A stretch of 64,000 nucleotides of DNA from Arenibacter palladensis (GCF_900129275.1 NZ_FQUX01000003.1:372001-436000), one strand, 5' to 3'. Numbered from the stretch's first letter, positions 19,347-28,164 are shown. Notes: generated by a model not told the origin, from the sequence alone. Made by a program: numbers and translations.

Positions 19347-21926
19347 TTATTTCCATTCAAAATCACCATTTTCAATAGTCCAATCATTACCAAAAAATCC
19401 AGCACATTTTACTGCAGAAGTTCCTTGTGCCAATACAGTTTCATCAAAGAGCATCAAATCCGGAAAAGTAGTTCCGTTCACCAAATAATGGTTGGCATAG
19501 GCGGCTTTCATTCCCAGAAGCCCCGTAGCAGTTACCACCCCAACACTGGCCACATCGCTATCCGCTCTCGGAACTATAAAATACATGCCCCAATTGTTGC
19601 CGCTGATACTTCTACTGCCAAAATTTAATTTATTATTGAATACTTGGACGGGGCTATCTTTTAATAATTTATCCCAGGCAGCATTATTGTTTTTATTACC
19701 ATAAACAACAACATTTTGGTTAGGATAATCTCTTAAGGAAAAGTCGATATCCGCAACCAATTCTATATTGCCATTGGCCTTGTACCAGAAAGTATCCGCA
19801 TCAAACCTTGCCTTATTGTAATACCAATCATTCTCTTCTTTGGAACCTTTTGTAGCATATACAAATACTACATCATTTCTAAAGGCATCTTTAAACCCTC
19901 CGTTTCTATGAGGTCCTTTTTCCTCCAATGAAGGTTTATCTACAATATTCCAATCCCCATCCTTTTCCTTAAAGTAGATATTTTCCTTGGATGTAATACC
20001 AATCTCCTTTCCGTTAAGTTCAATACTATGGATATCCCCGGGCAATTTTGTAAAATCTACCTCCAACAGAGACACATTTTTGGTCTCTATTTTAATAATG
20101 GAATCCCACGTAAAATCAAATGAACTTACTTCAAAAGGTATTTGTTGCTGATGGATGGTAATAAAATGCGAGGTCGCTGAAACTCCTGGCGACCCTGTAC
20201 TGAACTCCAGCTTCTTTATATCCTGTACCTCGGGAATCGTTCGTTGCTTAAACAGATTAAAAATGGGTTCCCAATCTACACTGTGGTCCCCATACCAATG
20301 CGTACCGCCTGGATACTCATAATAGGTGAAATCCGGATGGAATTTTCCCAATCTCTCCCTCATATCGCGCGCTAAACTAGTAGGTACAACGTTATCTTTT
20401 TCACCGTGCAGCACATATACTCCGTGATGCAGATAATTTCGAATCAATTTTAAGGTTCTGCTAGGGGTTCCCGCTCTTTCTACAATGTTTTCGACCGCAG
20501 TAGGGACATACTCCGCCGTCATACGTTCGAACATTTTAGGAGTAATACCATAGTTTGCCCTCTGTTCCTCACTCATTTCCAGAAGCCTCTCAGACCTACT
20601 TCCACGGTACAACAACAAATCTGGGTATCCGGCACATGGTGCAATAGCGGCAAAATGGTCTGGATAAGTTGCCCCCAAATACCATGTTCCATGTCCTCCC
20701 ATGGAATGCCCTGTTAGATAAATTTTGCTGCTGTCCGGTTTAAAAATCCTCTTACTGTCCGCCAATACTTCCAAGGCATCCAATCTTCCCCAATCTTCCC
20801 AAGCAAACCCGTAAGGTCTTCTATTCGTTGGGGCAACAAGGTTACCCCAATCTTTTTGCTTATAGGCGTTAGCTTGATTTACGGCCTCTACAGAAGCTCC
20901 GTGTACCGAAAGGAAAAGTGCTGCGCCATCAGTTTGGCCATTGCTATCCGGTGCTACACTGTAATACTGTACACTTTTATCTATATCACTTATAAAAGTT
21001 CTCTTATGATGTTTATTTTTCGACTTCACATTTAATGCCAAGGTTTCGGTAGAAACCTGTTGCCCGTTACTTTGTATCAAACCTAGATCTACATTCACCT
21101 TTTCGAGGGAGGTATCCAAGGTGGACGAGGGAATGGAAAAAGGAATTTTATAAACCGTAAAAGGTGGAATATCGTTTATTTTGGTAGTAAGCTCCCTATC
21201 ATTGACCTTGGCCACAATGGCATACTTCCTGATCCACTTATCAGAAGCATTTATAACCCTTATTGCAGCCTTATATTCCATGTCCTCCTCCAATAAAAGA
21301 TCGGGAACCGTTACATCTCGGGTAGTAAATTGAACCTCGGCTTTAGGCTCCAATAAGCGTGCACGAATTCTTGGAAAACGGCCTACCTTTAAAACAAAAA
21401 CATTATTCCCCTTTTTCAACTTTAAAGGGATAAGGTTCCAACCAAAATCGTAATGGTCACCTTCATAAGGATAACCATTAATGGAAACCAAAGAATGCCC
21501 GGAAGCTTCGAACAAAACCGTTTTTTCCGATCCCGAATTATACGTGAGATATACATAACCCGACCTAAGGTCTCTCCCGGAAAAGCTATTGGTACTATCC
21601 ACCTTTATGGCGTTCCATTTTAATTCCCTTCCAAAGAAATCTATATCAAAAACTTCGCCCTCCTTGACCTGGGTACTCGGTTCCATCAGAAATTTGTCAA
21701 AAACTGGATCTACTGGAAAAGATGAAGATTCAAATCCGAAACTGGGAATGGACAAAGCCAAGGCCTTATTAAATACATGGATTACTTTTCCTTCATGAAT
21801 ATCCTCCACTTTTTCCTTACCAAAATACTCTACTATATTTCCGGTACGTTGCTGCCCGATAAGTACAAAGGGAAGGACAAGGAGAATTAAAAAAACAATT
21901 GCACTTTTTTTATAAAATTTAGCCAT
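19347..21926 (-). CDS. Large secreted alpha/beta hydrolase (prolyl-oligopeptidase/PHB-depolymerase-like esterase)
   Basis: An 859-residue protein with a signal peptide (about 1-24, ending VLIGQ). The N-terminal third is beta-rich, with a segment resembling a sugar-binding jelly roll (SGYVYLTYNSG, FVLKVGRFPRIRARLLEP). The middle third is an alpha/beta hydrolase: oxyanion region ALFLSVHGA, nucleophile elbow LTGHSMGGHGTW, acid LHGEKDNVVP and His in GGTHWYGDHS. The C-terminal third is another beta-rich region. Similar architectures act as polysaccharide esterases or peptidases. It is transcribed alone on the minus strand, with the nearest upstream gene ending more than 200 bases away. Confidence 0.85.
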   Translation of the reverse strand: MAKFYKKSAIVFLILLVLPFVLIGQQRTGNIVEYFGKEKVEDIHEGKVIHVFNKALALSIPSFGFESSSFPVDPVFDKFLMEPSTQVKEGEVFDIDFFGRELKWNAIKVDSTNSFSGRDLRSGYVYLTYNSGSEKTVLFEASGHSLVSINGYPYEGDHYDFGWNLIPLKLKKGNNVFVLKVGRFPRIRARLLEPKAEVQFTTRDVTVPDLLLEEDMEYKAAIRVINASDKWIRKYAIVAKVNDRELTTKINDIPPFTVYKIPFSIPSSTLDTSLEKVNVDLGLIQSNGQQVSTETLALNVKSKNKHHKRTFISDIDKSVQYYSVAPDSNGQTDGAALFLSVHGASVEAVNQANAYKQKDWGNLVAPTNRRPYGFAWEDWGRLDALEVLADSKRIFKPDSSKIYLTGHSMGGHGTWYLGATYPDHFAAIAPCAGYPDLLLYRGSRSERLLEMSEEQRANYGITPKMFERMTAEYVPTAVENIVERAGTPSRTLKLIRNYLHHGVYVLHGEKDNVVPTSLARDMRERLGKFHPDFTYYEYPGGTHWYGDHSVDWEPIFNLFKQRTIPEVQDIKKLEFSTGSPGVSATSHFITIHQQQIPFEVSSFDFTWDSIIKIETKNVSLLEVDFTKLPGDIHSIELNGKEIGITSKENIYFKEKDGDWNIVDKPSLEEKGPHRNGGFKDAFRNDVVFVYATKGSKEENDWYYNKARFDADTFWYKANGNIELVADIDFSLRDYPNQNVVVYGNKNNNAAWDKLLKDSPVQVFNNKLNFGSRSISGNNWGMYFIVPRADSDVASVGVVTATGLLGMKAAYANHYLVNGTTFPDLMLFDETVLAQGTSAVKCAGFFGNDWTIENGDFEWK

Positions 21927-22096
21927 GACAAAACTGATTAAGGAATTAAAATATTAATTTCCATAATTAGTAGTCCGCTGCCCAACAATTTAGACCAATA
22001 ACAAAAGCCTGAAGCTAAATGGAGAATAATTTTGCCATAGAGGTGATGGCTACCCTAATTTATTGGAAGGGAAACTTATATTTTGGGATAAAAAAA

Positions 22097-22116
22097 AACC
22101 TTCGTAAACGAAGGTT
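22097..22116 (-). terminator. Rho-independent terminator of the ruvX-def-DUF5606 operon
   Basis: An 8-base stem (22097-22104 with 22109-22116) around a 4-base loop; on the minus strand it is followed by a run of Ts. It lies about 24 bases after the DUF5606 stop, the expected place for the end of that operon. Confidence 0.85.
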
Positions 22117-22139
22117 CTAATGTTGTATATATGTAAAAT

Positions 22140-22568
22140 CTATTTTGTTTCCTTGGAAGCCTCTTCTTTTTCCTCCTCGTCCGCAAACTCTGTAATACCA
22201 TGCTCATGTAACAAATTATACCATTGTATAATCTTTTTAATATCGCTGGCATAAACCCTATCCTCATCATAATTGGGTAGCACTTCAAACAAATATTCCT
22301 CCAATTTCATCTTATCCTCTTTATGGCTCACTGCTGTTTTACCACCATCTTCCTTTTCTTTGATCTTTTCGAACACCACTTTTAAAGGCACTTCCTCTTC
22401 CAAAGTGTAGATTGCGATCTCAGACAAGACACTAACATTGTTCTTAAAACTTACGGTAACTTTTTTTCCATCCAATAAAGATTCGGCTACAAAACCTGAA
22501 CGCGTTTGCGTCAATAATTTAAAAAGTCCCGGCTTACCTGCAATCGATAATATTTTATTTAAACCCAT
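22140..22568 (-). CDS. DUF5606 family protein
   Basis: A 142-residue soluble protein beginning MGLNKILSIAGKPGLF; I place the start at 22568 rather than the frame's earlier ATG at 22592, because the family begins with this phrase. The conserved N-terminal part (1-60) is beta-rich (FVAESLLDGKKVTV, SVLSEIAIYTLEEEVPL); the C-terminus (about 95-142) is helical and ends in a Glu/Lys-rich tail. The family is restricted to Bacteroidetes as far as I know and has no known role. It is the last gene of ruvX-def-DUF5606, 57 bases after def, which hints at a link with translation or RNA/DNA maintenance. Confidence 0.85.
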   Translation of the reverse strand: MGLNKILSIAGKPGLFKLLTQTRSGFVAESLLDGKKVTVSFKNNVSVLSEIAIYTLEEEVPLKVVFEKIKEKEDGGKTAVSHKEDKMKLEEYLFEVLPNYDEDRVYASDIKKIIQWYNLLHEHGITEFADEEEKEEASKETK

Positions 22569-22625
22569 CTGTTTTTTTAGTTTCAGCGGCAAATATGCTA
22601 CTTTTTGTTTATAATAGAAATAGTT

Positions 22626-23216
22626 TTAACGTGCTTTTTTAATGTTGGGAAATCGCATTCTATATTCCACCTTGATCTTTCCCTTGGAAATATTGGCCAA
22701 CCTTCCTTTTAAAAGGCGTTTTTTTAAGGAGGATAATTTATCGGTAAACAAAATACCCTCTATATGGTCATATTCATGTTGGATTACCCTGGCCAATAGA
22801 CCATCATAGGTTTCCTTATAGGATTTAAAATTCTCATCCATATAGGATATGGTAATAGTATCTTTCCTGGAAACATCTTCCCTTACATCTGGAATACTAA
22901 GACAGCCTTCGTTAAAAGCCCATTCTGTTCCAGTTTCTTCCTCTATTTTTGCATTAATAAAAACTTTCCTAAACCCTTTTAATGCGTTTTGCTCTTCTTC
23001 CGTAAGCTCTTCGTCATCCGCAAATGGTGTGCTATCCACAACAAACAACCTTATGGGCAGCCCAATTTGAGGGGCGGCCAAACCCACACCATTGGCATTG
23101 TACATTGTGTCCCACATATTGGCCACCAACTCTTCAAATTTTGGAAAATCCTTGTCTATATCATCCGCCACTTTCCTAAGTACCGGGTCTCCATAAGCAA
23201 CTATAGGTAATATCAT
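22626..23216 (-). CDS. def: Peptide deformylase
   Basis: A 196-residue cytosolic metalloenzyme that removes the N-formyl group from nascent proteins. The three signature motifs are present: GVGLAAPQIG, EGCLSIP (with the metal-binding Cys) and QHEYDHIEG (HExxH-type, two metal-binding His and the catalytic Glu). Length and motif spacing match the Bacteroidetes form. It starts one base after the ruvX stop, so the two are tightly coupled. Confidence 0.97.
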   Translation of the reverse strand: MILPIVAYGDPVLRKVADDIDKDFPKFEELVANMWDTMYNANGVGLAAPQIGLPIRLFVVDSTPFADDEELTEEEQNALKGFRKVFINAKIEEETGTEWAFNEGCLSIPDVREDVSRKDTITISYMDENFKSYKETYDGLLARVIQHEYDHIEGILFTDKLSSLKKRLLKGRLANISKGKIKVEYRMRFPNIKKAR

Positions 23217-23217
23217 A

Positions 23218-23646
23218 CTATTGTTTTCTATTTAAATACGCCTGAAGGATAATAGTGGCGCTAATTTCATCGACTAAGGCCTTATCCCTTCTTTGTTTTT
23301 TATTAAGGCCACTATCTATCATGGTCTGAAATGCCATTTTAGAAGTAAAGCGCTCGTCCTGGCGCTCTACTGGTATCTTTGGAAAAACACCTTCCAAAGT
23401 TCTTAAAAAAGGTTTGATCAATTCCTCGGATTCGGATGGAAGATTGTTCATTTGCTTTGGTTCACCGATCACAAATTTTTCTACCTTCTCCTCTTGGACA
23501 TACTTCCTAAGAAAATTCAAAAGGTCCTTGGTATCAACAGTAGTTAGGCCAGAAGCTATTATTTGCAACTCGTCCGTAACGGCAATTCCCGTCCGAACCT
23601 TTCCATAATCCAATGCTACAATCCTTCCCACACAAATTTTTTGCAA
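23218..23646 (-). CDS. ruvX: YqgF/RuvX family Holliday junction resolvase-like nuclease
   Basis: A 142-residue RNase H-fold protein. D13 in IVALDYGKVRTGIAV, E in FVIGEPKQM, and the C-terminal DEISATIILQAYL with its Asp are the usual catalytic acids. Members are proposed to process pre-16S rRNA 5' ends and/or resolve Holliday junctions. The ATG at 23646 gives a 6-residue lead before the usual (M)GRIVALDYG start; a GTG codon at Val7 is an alternative start. It heads the ruvX-def-DUF5606 operon and is divergent from dapD with about 87 bases between starts. Confidence 0.93.
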   Translation of the reverse strand: MQKICVGRIVALDYGKVRTGIAVTDELQIIASGLTTVDTKDLLNFLRKYVQEEKVEKFVIGEPKQMNNLPSESEELIKPFLRTLEGVFPKIPVERQDERFTSKMAFQTMIDSGLNKKQRRDKALVDEISATIILQAYLNRKQ

Positions 23647-23733
23647 AAATAAGGGATAAATTGTTATAAGTGCAAAAACAAAAGGTTAATTACCTACTAG
23701 CCCTTATATTTGCTAAAATTTGAATTATTAAAG

Positions 23734-24549
23734 ATGAAAGAACTAAGAAAAACAATAGAAACTGCCTGGGAAAATCGAGACTTACTTAAAGAAATTCCAA
23801 CTCAGACCGCCATTAGGGAAGTCATAGATCTTTTGGATAACGGCAAATTACGCTGTGCCGAACCTACTACAGACGGTTGGCAGATCAATGAATGGATAAA
23901 AAAGGCAGTGGTACTATATTTTCCGATTCAAAAAATGGAAACCTTGGAAGCGGGTATCTTTGAATATCACGATAAAATGCCACTTAAAAGAGGCTATGCC
24001 GAAAAGGGTATACGTGTTGTTCCCAATGCAGTTGCCAGACACGGGTCTTATATTTCCGCGGGTACAATTTTAATGCCCAGTTATGTAAATATCGGAGCCT
24101 ATGTAGATGAGGGAACCATGGTGGACACATGGGCCACCGTTGGTAGCTGTGCCCAAATTGGGAAAAACGTCCATCTTAGTGGTGGTGTTGGAATCGGCGG
24201 AGTCTTGGAGCCATTACAGGCAGCACCGGTTATCATTGAGGACAATGCCTTTATTGGATCCAGATGTATCGTTGTGGAAGGTGTACGTGTAGAAAAAGAA
24301 GCGGTATTGGGTGCAAACGTGGTACTTACCGGCTCAACAAAAATCATAGACGTTACTGGTGACAAACCTATAGAGAGAAAAGGATTGGTCCCAGCAAGAT
24401 CTGTTGTTATCCCGGGAAGTTATACCAAAAAATTTCCGGCCGGAGATTATCAAGTGCCCTGTGCCTTAATCATTGGTACCCGAAAGGAGAGTACCAACAA
24501 AAAAACTTCCCTAAATGATGCCCTAAGGGAATACGACGTAGCGGTTTAA
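23734..24549 (+). CDS. dapD: Tetrahydrodipicolinate N-succinyltransferase
   Basis: A 271-residue trimeric left-handed beta-helix enzyme of the succinylase branch of lysine/diaminopimelate synthesis; it transfers succinyl from succinyl-CoA to tetrahydrodipicolinate. The N-terminal helical domain (MKELRKTIETAWENR) is followed by hexapeptide repeats such as ISAGTILMPSYVNIGAYVDE and FIGSRCIVVEGVRV. I chose the ATG at 23734 over an upstream TTG at 23710 because family proteins begin here. A TATATTTG -7-like element lies at 23705-23712. Together with lysA at 45.9 kb it shows a complete meso-DAP route is likely. Two small genes of the surface-glycan type follow at 10- and 13-base spacings. Confidence 0.96.
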   Translation: MKELRKTIETAWENRDLLKEIPTQTAIREVIDLLDNGKLRCAEPTTDGWQINEWIKKAVVLYFPIQKMETLEAGIFEYHDKMPLKRGYAEKGIRVVPNAVARHGSYISAGTILMPSYVNIGAYVDEGTMVDTWATVGSCAQIGKNVHLSGGVGIGGVLEPLQAAPVIIEDNAFIGSRCIVVEGVRVEKEAVLGANVVLTGSTKIIDVTGDKPIERKGLVPARSVVIPGSYTKKFPAGDYQVPCALIIGTRKESTNKKTSLNDALREYDVAV

Positions 24550-24559
24550 AAGCTATAAA

Positions 24560-24940
24560 ATGAAAACTATTCTTGTTGATGCTTGGAACACCTTTGTTAC
24601 TGAAAAGGGAATGGATATGGATCTATTAGAATTATTGGACTCCTATCCCAATCCTAAAATCATCCTAACAAATGCCAATAAACAGGAATGTATTACCTAT
24701 AGAATTATAAATATGCCTTATCAGGTTTTTAGTTTGGAACATAATCCCAACAAGACCGATAAGGCATATTACCTTAAAATGTTAAGCCATTTTAATTTAA
24801 AACCTACTGAGGTCGTTTATTTTGAACACAATTCAGAGGCCTTAAATTCTGCCACCTCTGTTGGCATAAAAACCTTTTCTTACAATAAGGAAGGGAGTTT
24901 GGACGGACTTCGCATTTTCCTAAAAAATAATTTGGATTAA
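24560..24940 (+). CDS. Small HAD-superfamily-like protein with degenerate catalytic motifs
   Basis: A 126-residue soluble protein with a Rossmann-like HAD layout: motif I VDAWNTF keeps the first Asp (D7) but has Trp at the second acidic position; motif II is the Thr of ILTNAN; a Lys follows in NKTDKAYYLKML; motif IV reads VVYFEHNSEAL where two Asp are expected, although the following SATSVGIKTF matches the family. The loss of key acids suggests weak or absent phosphatase activity, perhaps a regulatory or substrate-binding role. It starts 10 bases after dapD and 13 bases before licD, implying co-transcription. Confidence 0.7.
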   Translation: MKTILVDAWNTFVTEKGMDMDLLELLDSYPNPKIILTNANKQECITYRIINMPYQVFSLEHNPNKTDKAYYLKMLSHFNLKPTEVVYFEHNSEALNSATSVGIKTFSYNKEGSLDGLRIFLKNNLD

Positions 24941-24953
24941 ACCTTTGTAAATC

Positions 24954-25538
24954 ATGGCATATAACATAACCCTTGAAGGAAAGAATAAAGTTATTGCCGA
25001 AAGAATGCTGAAGAATGTGGCTATCCTTTTTGACCGTTGTAATATTGATTACTGGATAGAAGGAGGTACCTTATTGGGCATAAAAAGGGAAAACAGACTA
25101 TTGCCTTGGGATAACGACGTGGATATGTCCATTAACCAAGACCAATTGGATAAGTTGGACCAATTTTATGCAGCATTAAAAAAAGCAGGTTATAGGGTAA
25201 GGACCAGGCGCTTTAATGAAACCTCCGAGTTATTTATTAAAGGCAATATCCGAATGATAAAAATAAGGGAAAAGCGATTTTTCGGAATGATTAAAGGGGC
25301 AGTTTGTCTAGATGTTTTTATCAAATACCAACATGGGGAAAACAGTTATTGGGAAATAGACAACAAAACAAAGTTTGTCCCTAGCAAGTTTTACAGCACT
25401 TTTGCGTCTATTTCATTTAAAGATTTCGACTATAAAATCCCAGCACTGACGGATGAATATCTAACTTATAGATATGGAGATTGGCAAAAACAGGTTAAGG
25501 ATTGGGATACTTCCAAAGATGACAATGCTATAGCCTAA
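24954..25538 (+). CDS. LicD-family phosphotransferase-like protein
   Basis: A 194-residue protein with the LicD/fukutin nucleotidyltransferase-fold signature: YWIEGGTLLGIKRENRLLPWDNDVDMS, where the Asp residues of WDNDVD bind metal. LicD proteins transfer phosphocholine (or a related phospho-alcohol) from its CDP form to sugars of teichoic acid or lipopolysaccharide; eukaryotic relatives transfer ribitol phosphate from CDP-ribitol. The C-terminal DEYLTYRYGDW segment also fits the family. Its stop overlaps by 4 bases the stop of the convergent cytidylyltransferase gene, the likely donor-making partner. Which phospho-alcohol it uses cannot be told. Confidence 0.88.
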   Translation: MAYNITLEGKNKVIAERMLKNVAILFDRCNIDYWIEGGTLLGIKRENRLLPWDNDVDMSINQDQLDKLDQFYAALKKAGYRVRTRRFNETSELFIKGNIRMIKIREKRFFGMIKGAVCLDVFIKYQHGENSYWEIDNKTKFVPSKFYSTFASISFKDFDYKIPALTDEYLTYRYGDWQKQVKDWDTSKDDNAIA

Positions 25539-26188
25539 TTCTCTTGAGGTTGCAATTGTAATGTTTCCTTCAAGATGGTGCTACTTACATTTTCTGTATA
25601 GGCCACGTATTCCACGGGACATGTCGTTTTTGGAAATCTGCCTTTCCAATCGTCTCCAACGGAAATGGCGTCTATATTATACTCATCCACTATTCTTTGC
25701 TTATTTTTATCCGTCTGGGGAATAACTTCATCCACATAATTTATTGCCTTGACCAATTTTATCCTTTCTTCAAAAGGAATAATGGGCAGTCTCCCTTTTT
25801 CTTTCAAAATAAGTTCGTCCGTAGAAACGCCTACAATTAAATGACCACACATCTGTTTTGACCTTTTGAGAATGTTAAGATGCCCAAAATGAAAAATATC
25901 AAAACAACCGGAAGTATACATTTTATTATATTTCTTGGCCTTTTTACTGTGCTTTACTTTTATAGCAAGGGTATTCCCCTTTTTAAGTTTAATGATGTAA
26001 TCTTTATTGTCAAAAAAAATGCCGATATTTTTAACGATTTCCAACATCTCAGACAAAGCATCATCAAATTCACATTTACAACTTATATACAATTTCACCT
26101 GATCGTCTGGATCCGTGACAAAGTTCCAGTTTGGATATTTGGACTTTAAAATATGTAGATAAGCCTCTGTCATATTTGAAGAATACAA
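25535..26188 (-). CDS. TagD-like cytidylyltransferase with unusual N-terminal extension
   Basis: A 217-residue protein whose residues about 88-215 are a cytidylyltransferase: GCFDIFHFGHLNIL with the H100-x-x-H103 catalytic motif, IVGVSTDELI, the RIKLVKAINYVDEV segment and a late ENVSSTILKE loop replacing ISTT. The family makes CDP-glycerol, CDP-choline, CDP-ethanolamine or related donors from CTP. Residues 1-87 form a separate mixed domain with two Cys (ISCKCEF) that I do not recognise. The start could instead be Met6 at 26173. It lies opposite to licD with overlapping ends and upstream-adjacent to a glycosyltransferase, so a CDP-phospho-alcohol donor for the surface glycan is the best reading. 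Confidence 0.85.
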   Translation of the reverse strand: MYSSNMTEAYLHILKSKYPNWNFVTDPDDQVKLYISCKCEFDDALSEMLEIVKNIGIFFDNKDYIIKLKKGNTLAIKVKHSKKAKKYNKMYTSGCFDIFHFGHLNILKRSKQMCGHLIVGVSTDELILKEKGRLPIIPFEERIKLVKAINYVDEVIPQTDKNKQRIVDEYNIDAISVGDDWKGRFPKTTCPVEYVAYTENVSSTILKETLQLQPQEN

Positions 26189-26563
26189 TTGTTAGTATAT
26201 AATGCGTAAAGGTAGTAAACGCTAACAGACATAATTTATTATACCCTAATTTTTATATATAGCCTTGGTCGATCCACTTATTTATGAAGTTATCTTAAAT
26301 AAAACCTTAATAAATTATCAACCCTACTATACTCTATGGCCAATCCCTTGTCCATACCAGTTAAGAAAAGCCCTATAAACCAAGGCAATAACCAAAATTA
26401 AAGGACCTTTTTGGGCACATTCTTGGAAAAACTACTTATAATTTGATATACTATTATCCATTTTTAATTGTTATGTATTAAGTAATATCCTATTAAATTT
26501 TAGTGATTTCAACGCAACTATTTCTATTAAAACTATCTAATAAGTGGTAAAATTTTCGATTGC
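26189..26563. other. A+T-rich divergent intergenic region
   Basis: These 375 bases lie between the divergent cytidylyltransferase and the GT2 gene at 26564. The composition is markedly A+T-rich with many short A and T runs. I see no open frame longer than a few dozen codons, no tRNA and no convincing terminator. It probably holds the two promoters and leaders; its length and composition fit the edges of a horizontally acquired polysaccharide gene block. Confidence 0.5.
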
Positions 26564-27358
26564 ATGATAGAACAGAGTGAAAAAATATCGGCTTTAATAA
26601 TCACTTATAACGAAATTGGATATATTGAAAAATGTATCGATTCCATAGAATTCGCAGATGAAATTATAGTGGTGGATTCGTATAGCACAGATGGCACCTA
26701 CGAGTATCTTAACAGTCATCCCAAGGTTAGGGTTATTCAACACGAATTTGAAAATTATACGGCCCAAAAATCATTTGCCCTAAAACAAGCTTCCAATGAT
26801 TGGGTCCTTTTCTTGGATGCGGATGAAGTGGTTACTGACCAGTTGAGAAATGAAATAAAATGCAAGGCAAAAAAAGATTCTGAACATTGTGCATATTGGT
26901 TCTACCGTAAATTTATGTTCAAAAACAGTCGCCTGCGCTTTAGTGGGTGGCAAACCGATAAGAACTACCGGCTTTTTAGAAAAAGTAAAGCTCAATTTTG
27001 CAAGGAAAAAATAGTACACGAAACCCTTATTGTAAAAGGTACCTCTGGAATATTGAAGCAGAAGTTAATGCACTTCTGTTACAAAAACTACGAAGATTAT
27101 AAATTTAAAATGCTAAGATACGGGCGTTTAAAGGCCAAGGAGGCCCATCAAAAAAACAAGAAGTTTAATTACCTTTTGTTAGTTTTTAAGCCTTTTTGGA
27201 AGTTTTTTAACCACTACATAATTAGATTGGGAATACTTGATGGAAAAAAAGGGATTACCATCTGCTATTTAAATGCCTTGGGTGATTTTGAAAGGTATAT
27301 GGAATTAAAACGCTTGGGCAAAAAGGAAAAATTGAGCTATTTTTTGGTCAAGCCATAA
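26564..27358 (+). CDS. GT2 glycosyltransferase, WaaE/KdtX-like
   Basis: A 264-residue GT-A fold enzyme. The N-terminal ISALIITYNE and IIVVDSYSTDGT bind the nucleotide sugar, and FLDADEV carries the metal-binding DxD motif. The C-terminal half (HETLIVKG, YKNYEDYKFKM, FFNHYIIRLGILDGKKG) matches the lipopolysaccharide-core beta-1,4-glucosyltransferase WaaE/KdtX group, which acts at the cytosolic face of the inner membrane. The protein is closely similar along its full length to residues 358-607 of the fusion protein at 29839, so the two are paralogues. It overlaps the convergent GT2 gene by 22 bases. Confidence 0.92.
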   Translation: MIEQSEKISALIITYNEIGYIEKCIDSIEFADEIIVVDSYSTDGTYEYLNSHPKVRVIQHEFENYTAQKSFALKQASNDWVLFLDADEVVTDQLRNEIKCKAKKDSEHCAYWFYRKFMFKNSRLRFSGWQTDKNYRLFRKSKAQFCKEKIVHETLIVKGTSGILKQKLMHFCYKNYEDYKFKMLRYGRLKAKEAHQKNKKFNYLLLVFKPFWKFFNHYIIRLGILDGKKGITICYLNALGDFERYMELKRLGKKEKLSYFLVKP

Positions 27359-28164
27359 TCCGTCCAAGAACTTCTGGTCTTCTTTACCTGTTTCCTGATG
27401 TATTTGTTCTTTTGTATGGAAACTTCCGTTTTGTAGCCTCTCTTGTGATCCAAATGCACACAGATAGCACTATACCTTAATTGTATGGATTTGATTCCGC
27501 TGTTAACCAGTCTTTCCCCAAGTTCCCTGTCCTGTCCCCCGTACTGCATTCTTTCATCAAAACCATTTACCCTTAGAATATCCTTTTTCCAACCGGACGA
27601 GTTATGTCCGTTCCAGCTGGCCGTTGTAGGTGTCCAGGAATTTAGGAATTTTGAAACATGCCCCTTTGCCGTCAATTTTGTTCTTTTAAACTTTTTGGCT
27701 ATTCCATGGGTCTCCAACCACTTAATGTTAAAACAATTTTGTTCCTCAATATCCTCTTTAGTTATTAATTGCGAAATATTCATGGGTAACATAAAATACC
27801 CCCCAGAAATAAAGTGGCCGGCCGCTCTATTTAGATAATGCACTTCAACAAAATCTTTTCTTGGAATACAATCGCCATCCGTCATAAGTATGTATTCCGC
27901 ACGGCATGCCTTTAAGGCCTTATTCAATATTTTGGACTTCTGAAATCCATCATCCTCCTGCCAAACATGTTGAATTTCATAAAAAAAGGTATTTTGCATG
28001 GACCTAATCAAGTCCTTGGTTCTGGGTCCCGAACCATCATCGGCTATAACTACCTCAAAATCGGGATAACTTTGTTGATGAAAACCCCAAAGAACCTTTT
28101 CCAACCATTCTTCGGAATTATAAGTACTTACAATAACGGATATTGAAGGGCTGCTGTTCTCCAC
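27337..28164 (-). CDS. GT2 glycosyltransferase with galactosyltransferase-type C-terminus
   Basis: A 275-residue GT-A protein. It opens with ISVIVSTYNSEEWL and VVIADDGSGP, has the metal motif in MTDGDCIPRKDF (a DGD form of DxD), and a C-terminal GFDERMQYGGQDRELGERL segment that resembles the galactosyltransferase/chondroitin-synthase type C-terminal domain, whose acidic cluster helps catalysis. It is unlike the WaaE-like paralogues around it. Likely role: adding a hexose or N-acetylhexosamine during surface glycan assembly in the cytosol. It lies alone on the minus strand between two plus-strand genes, with 64 bases to the divergent TupA-like gene. Confidence 0.9.
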   Translation of the reverse strand: MENSSPSISVIVSTYNSEEWLEKVLWGFHQQSYPDFEVVIADDGSGPRTKDLIRSMQNTFFYEIQHVWQEDDGFQKSKILNKALKACRAEYILMTDGDCIPRKDFVEVHYLNRAAGHFISGGYFMLPMNISQLITKEDIEEQNCFNIKWLETHGIAKKFKRTKLTAKGHVSKFLNSWTPTTASWNGHNSSGWKKDILRVNGFDERMQYGGQDRELGERLVNSGIKSIQLRYSAICVHLDHKRGYKTEVSIQKNKYIRKQVKKTRSSWTDYGLTKK

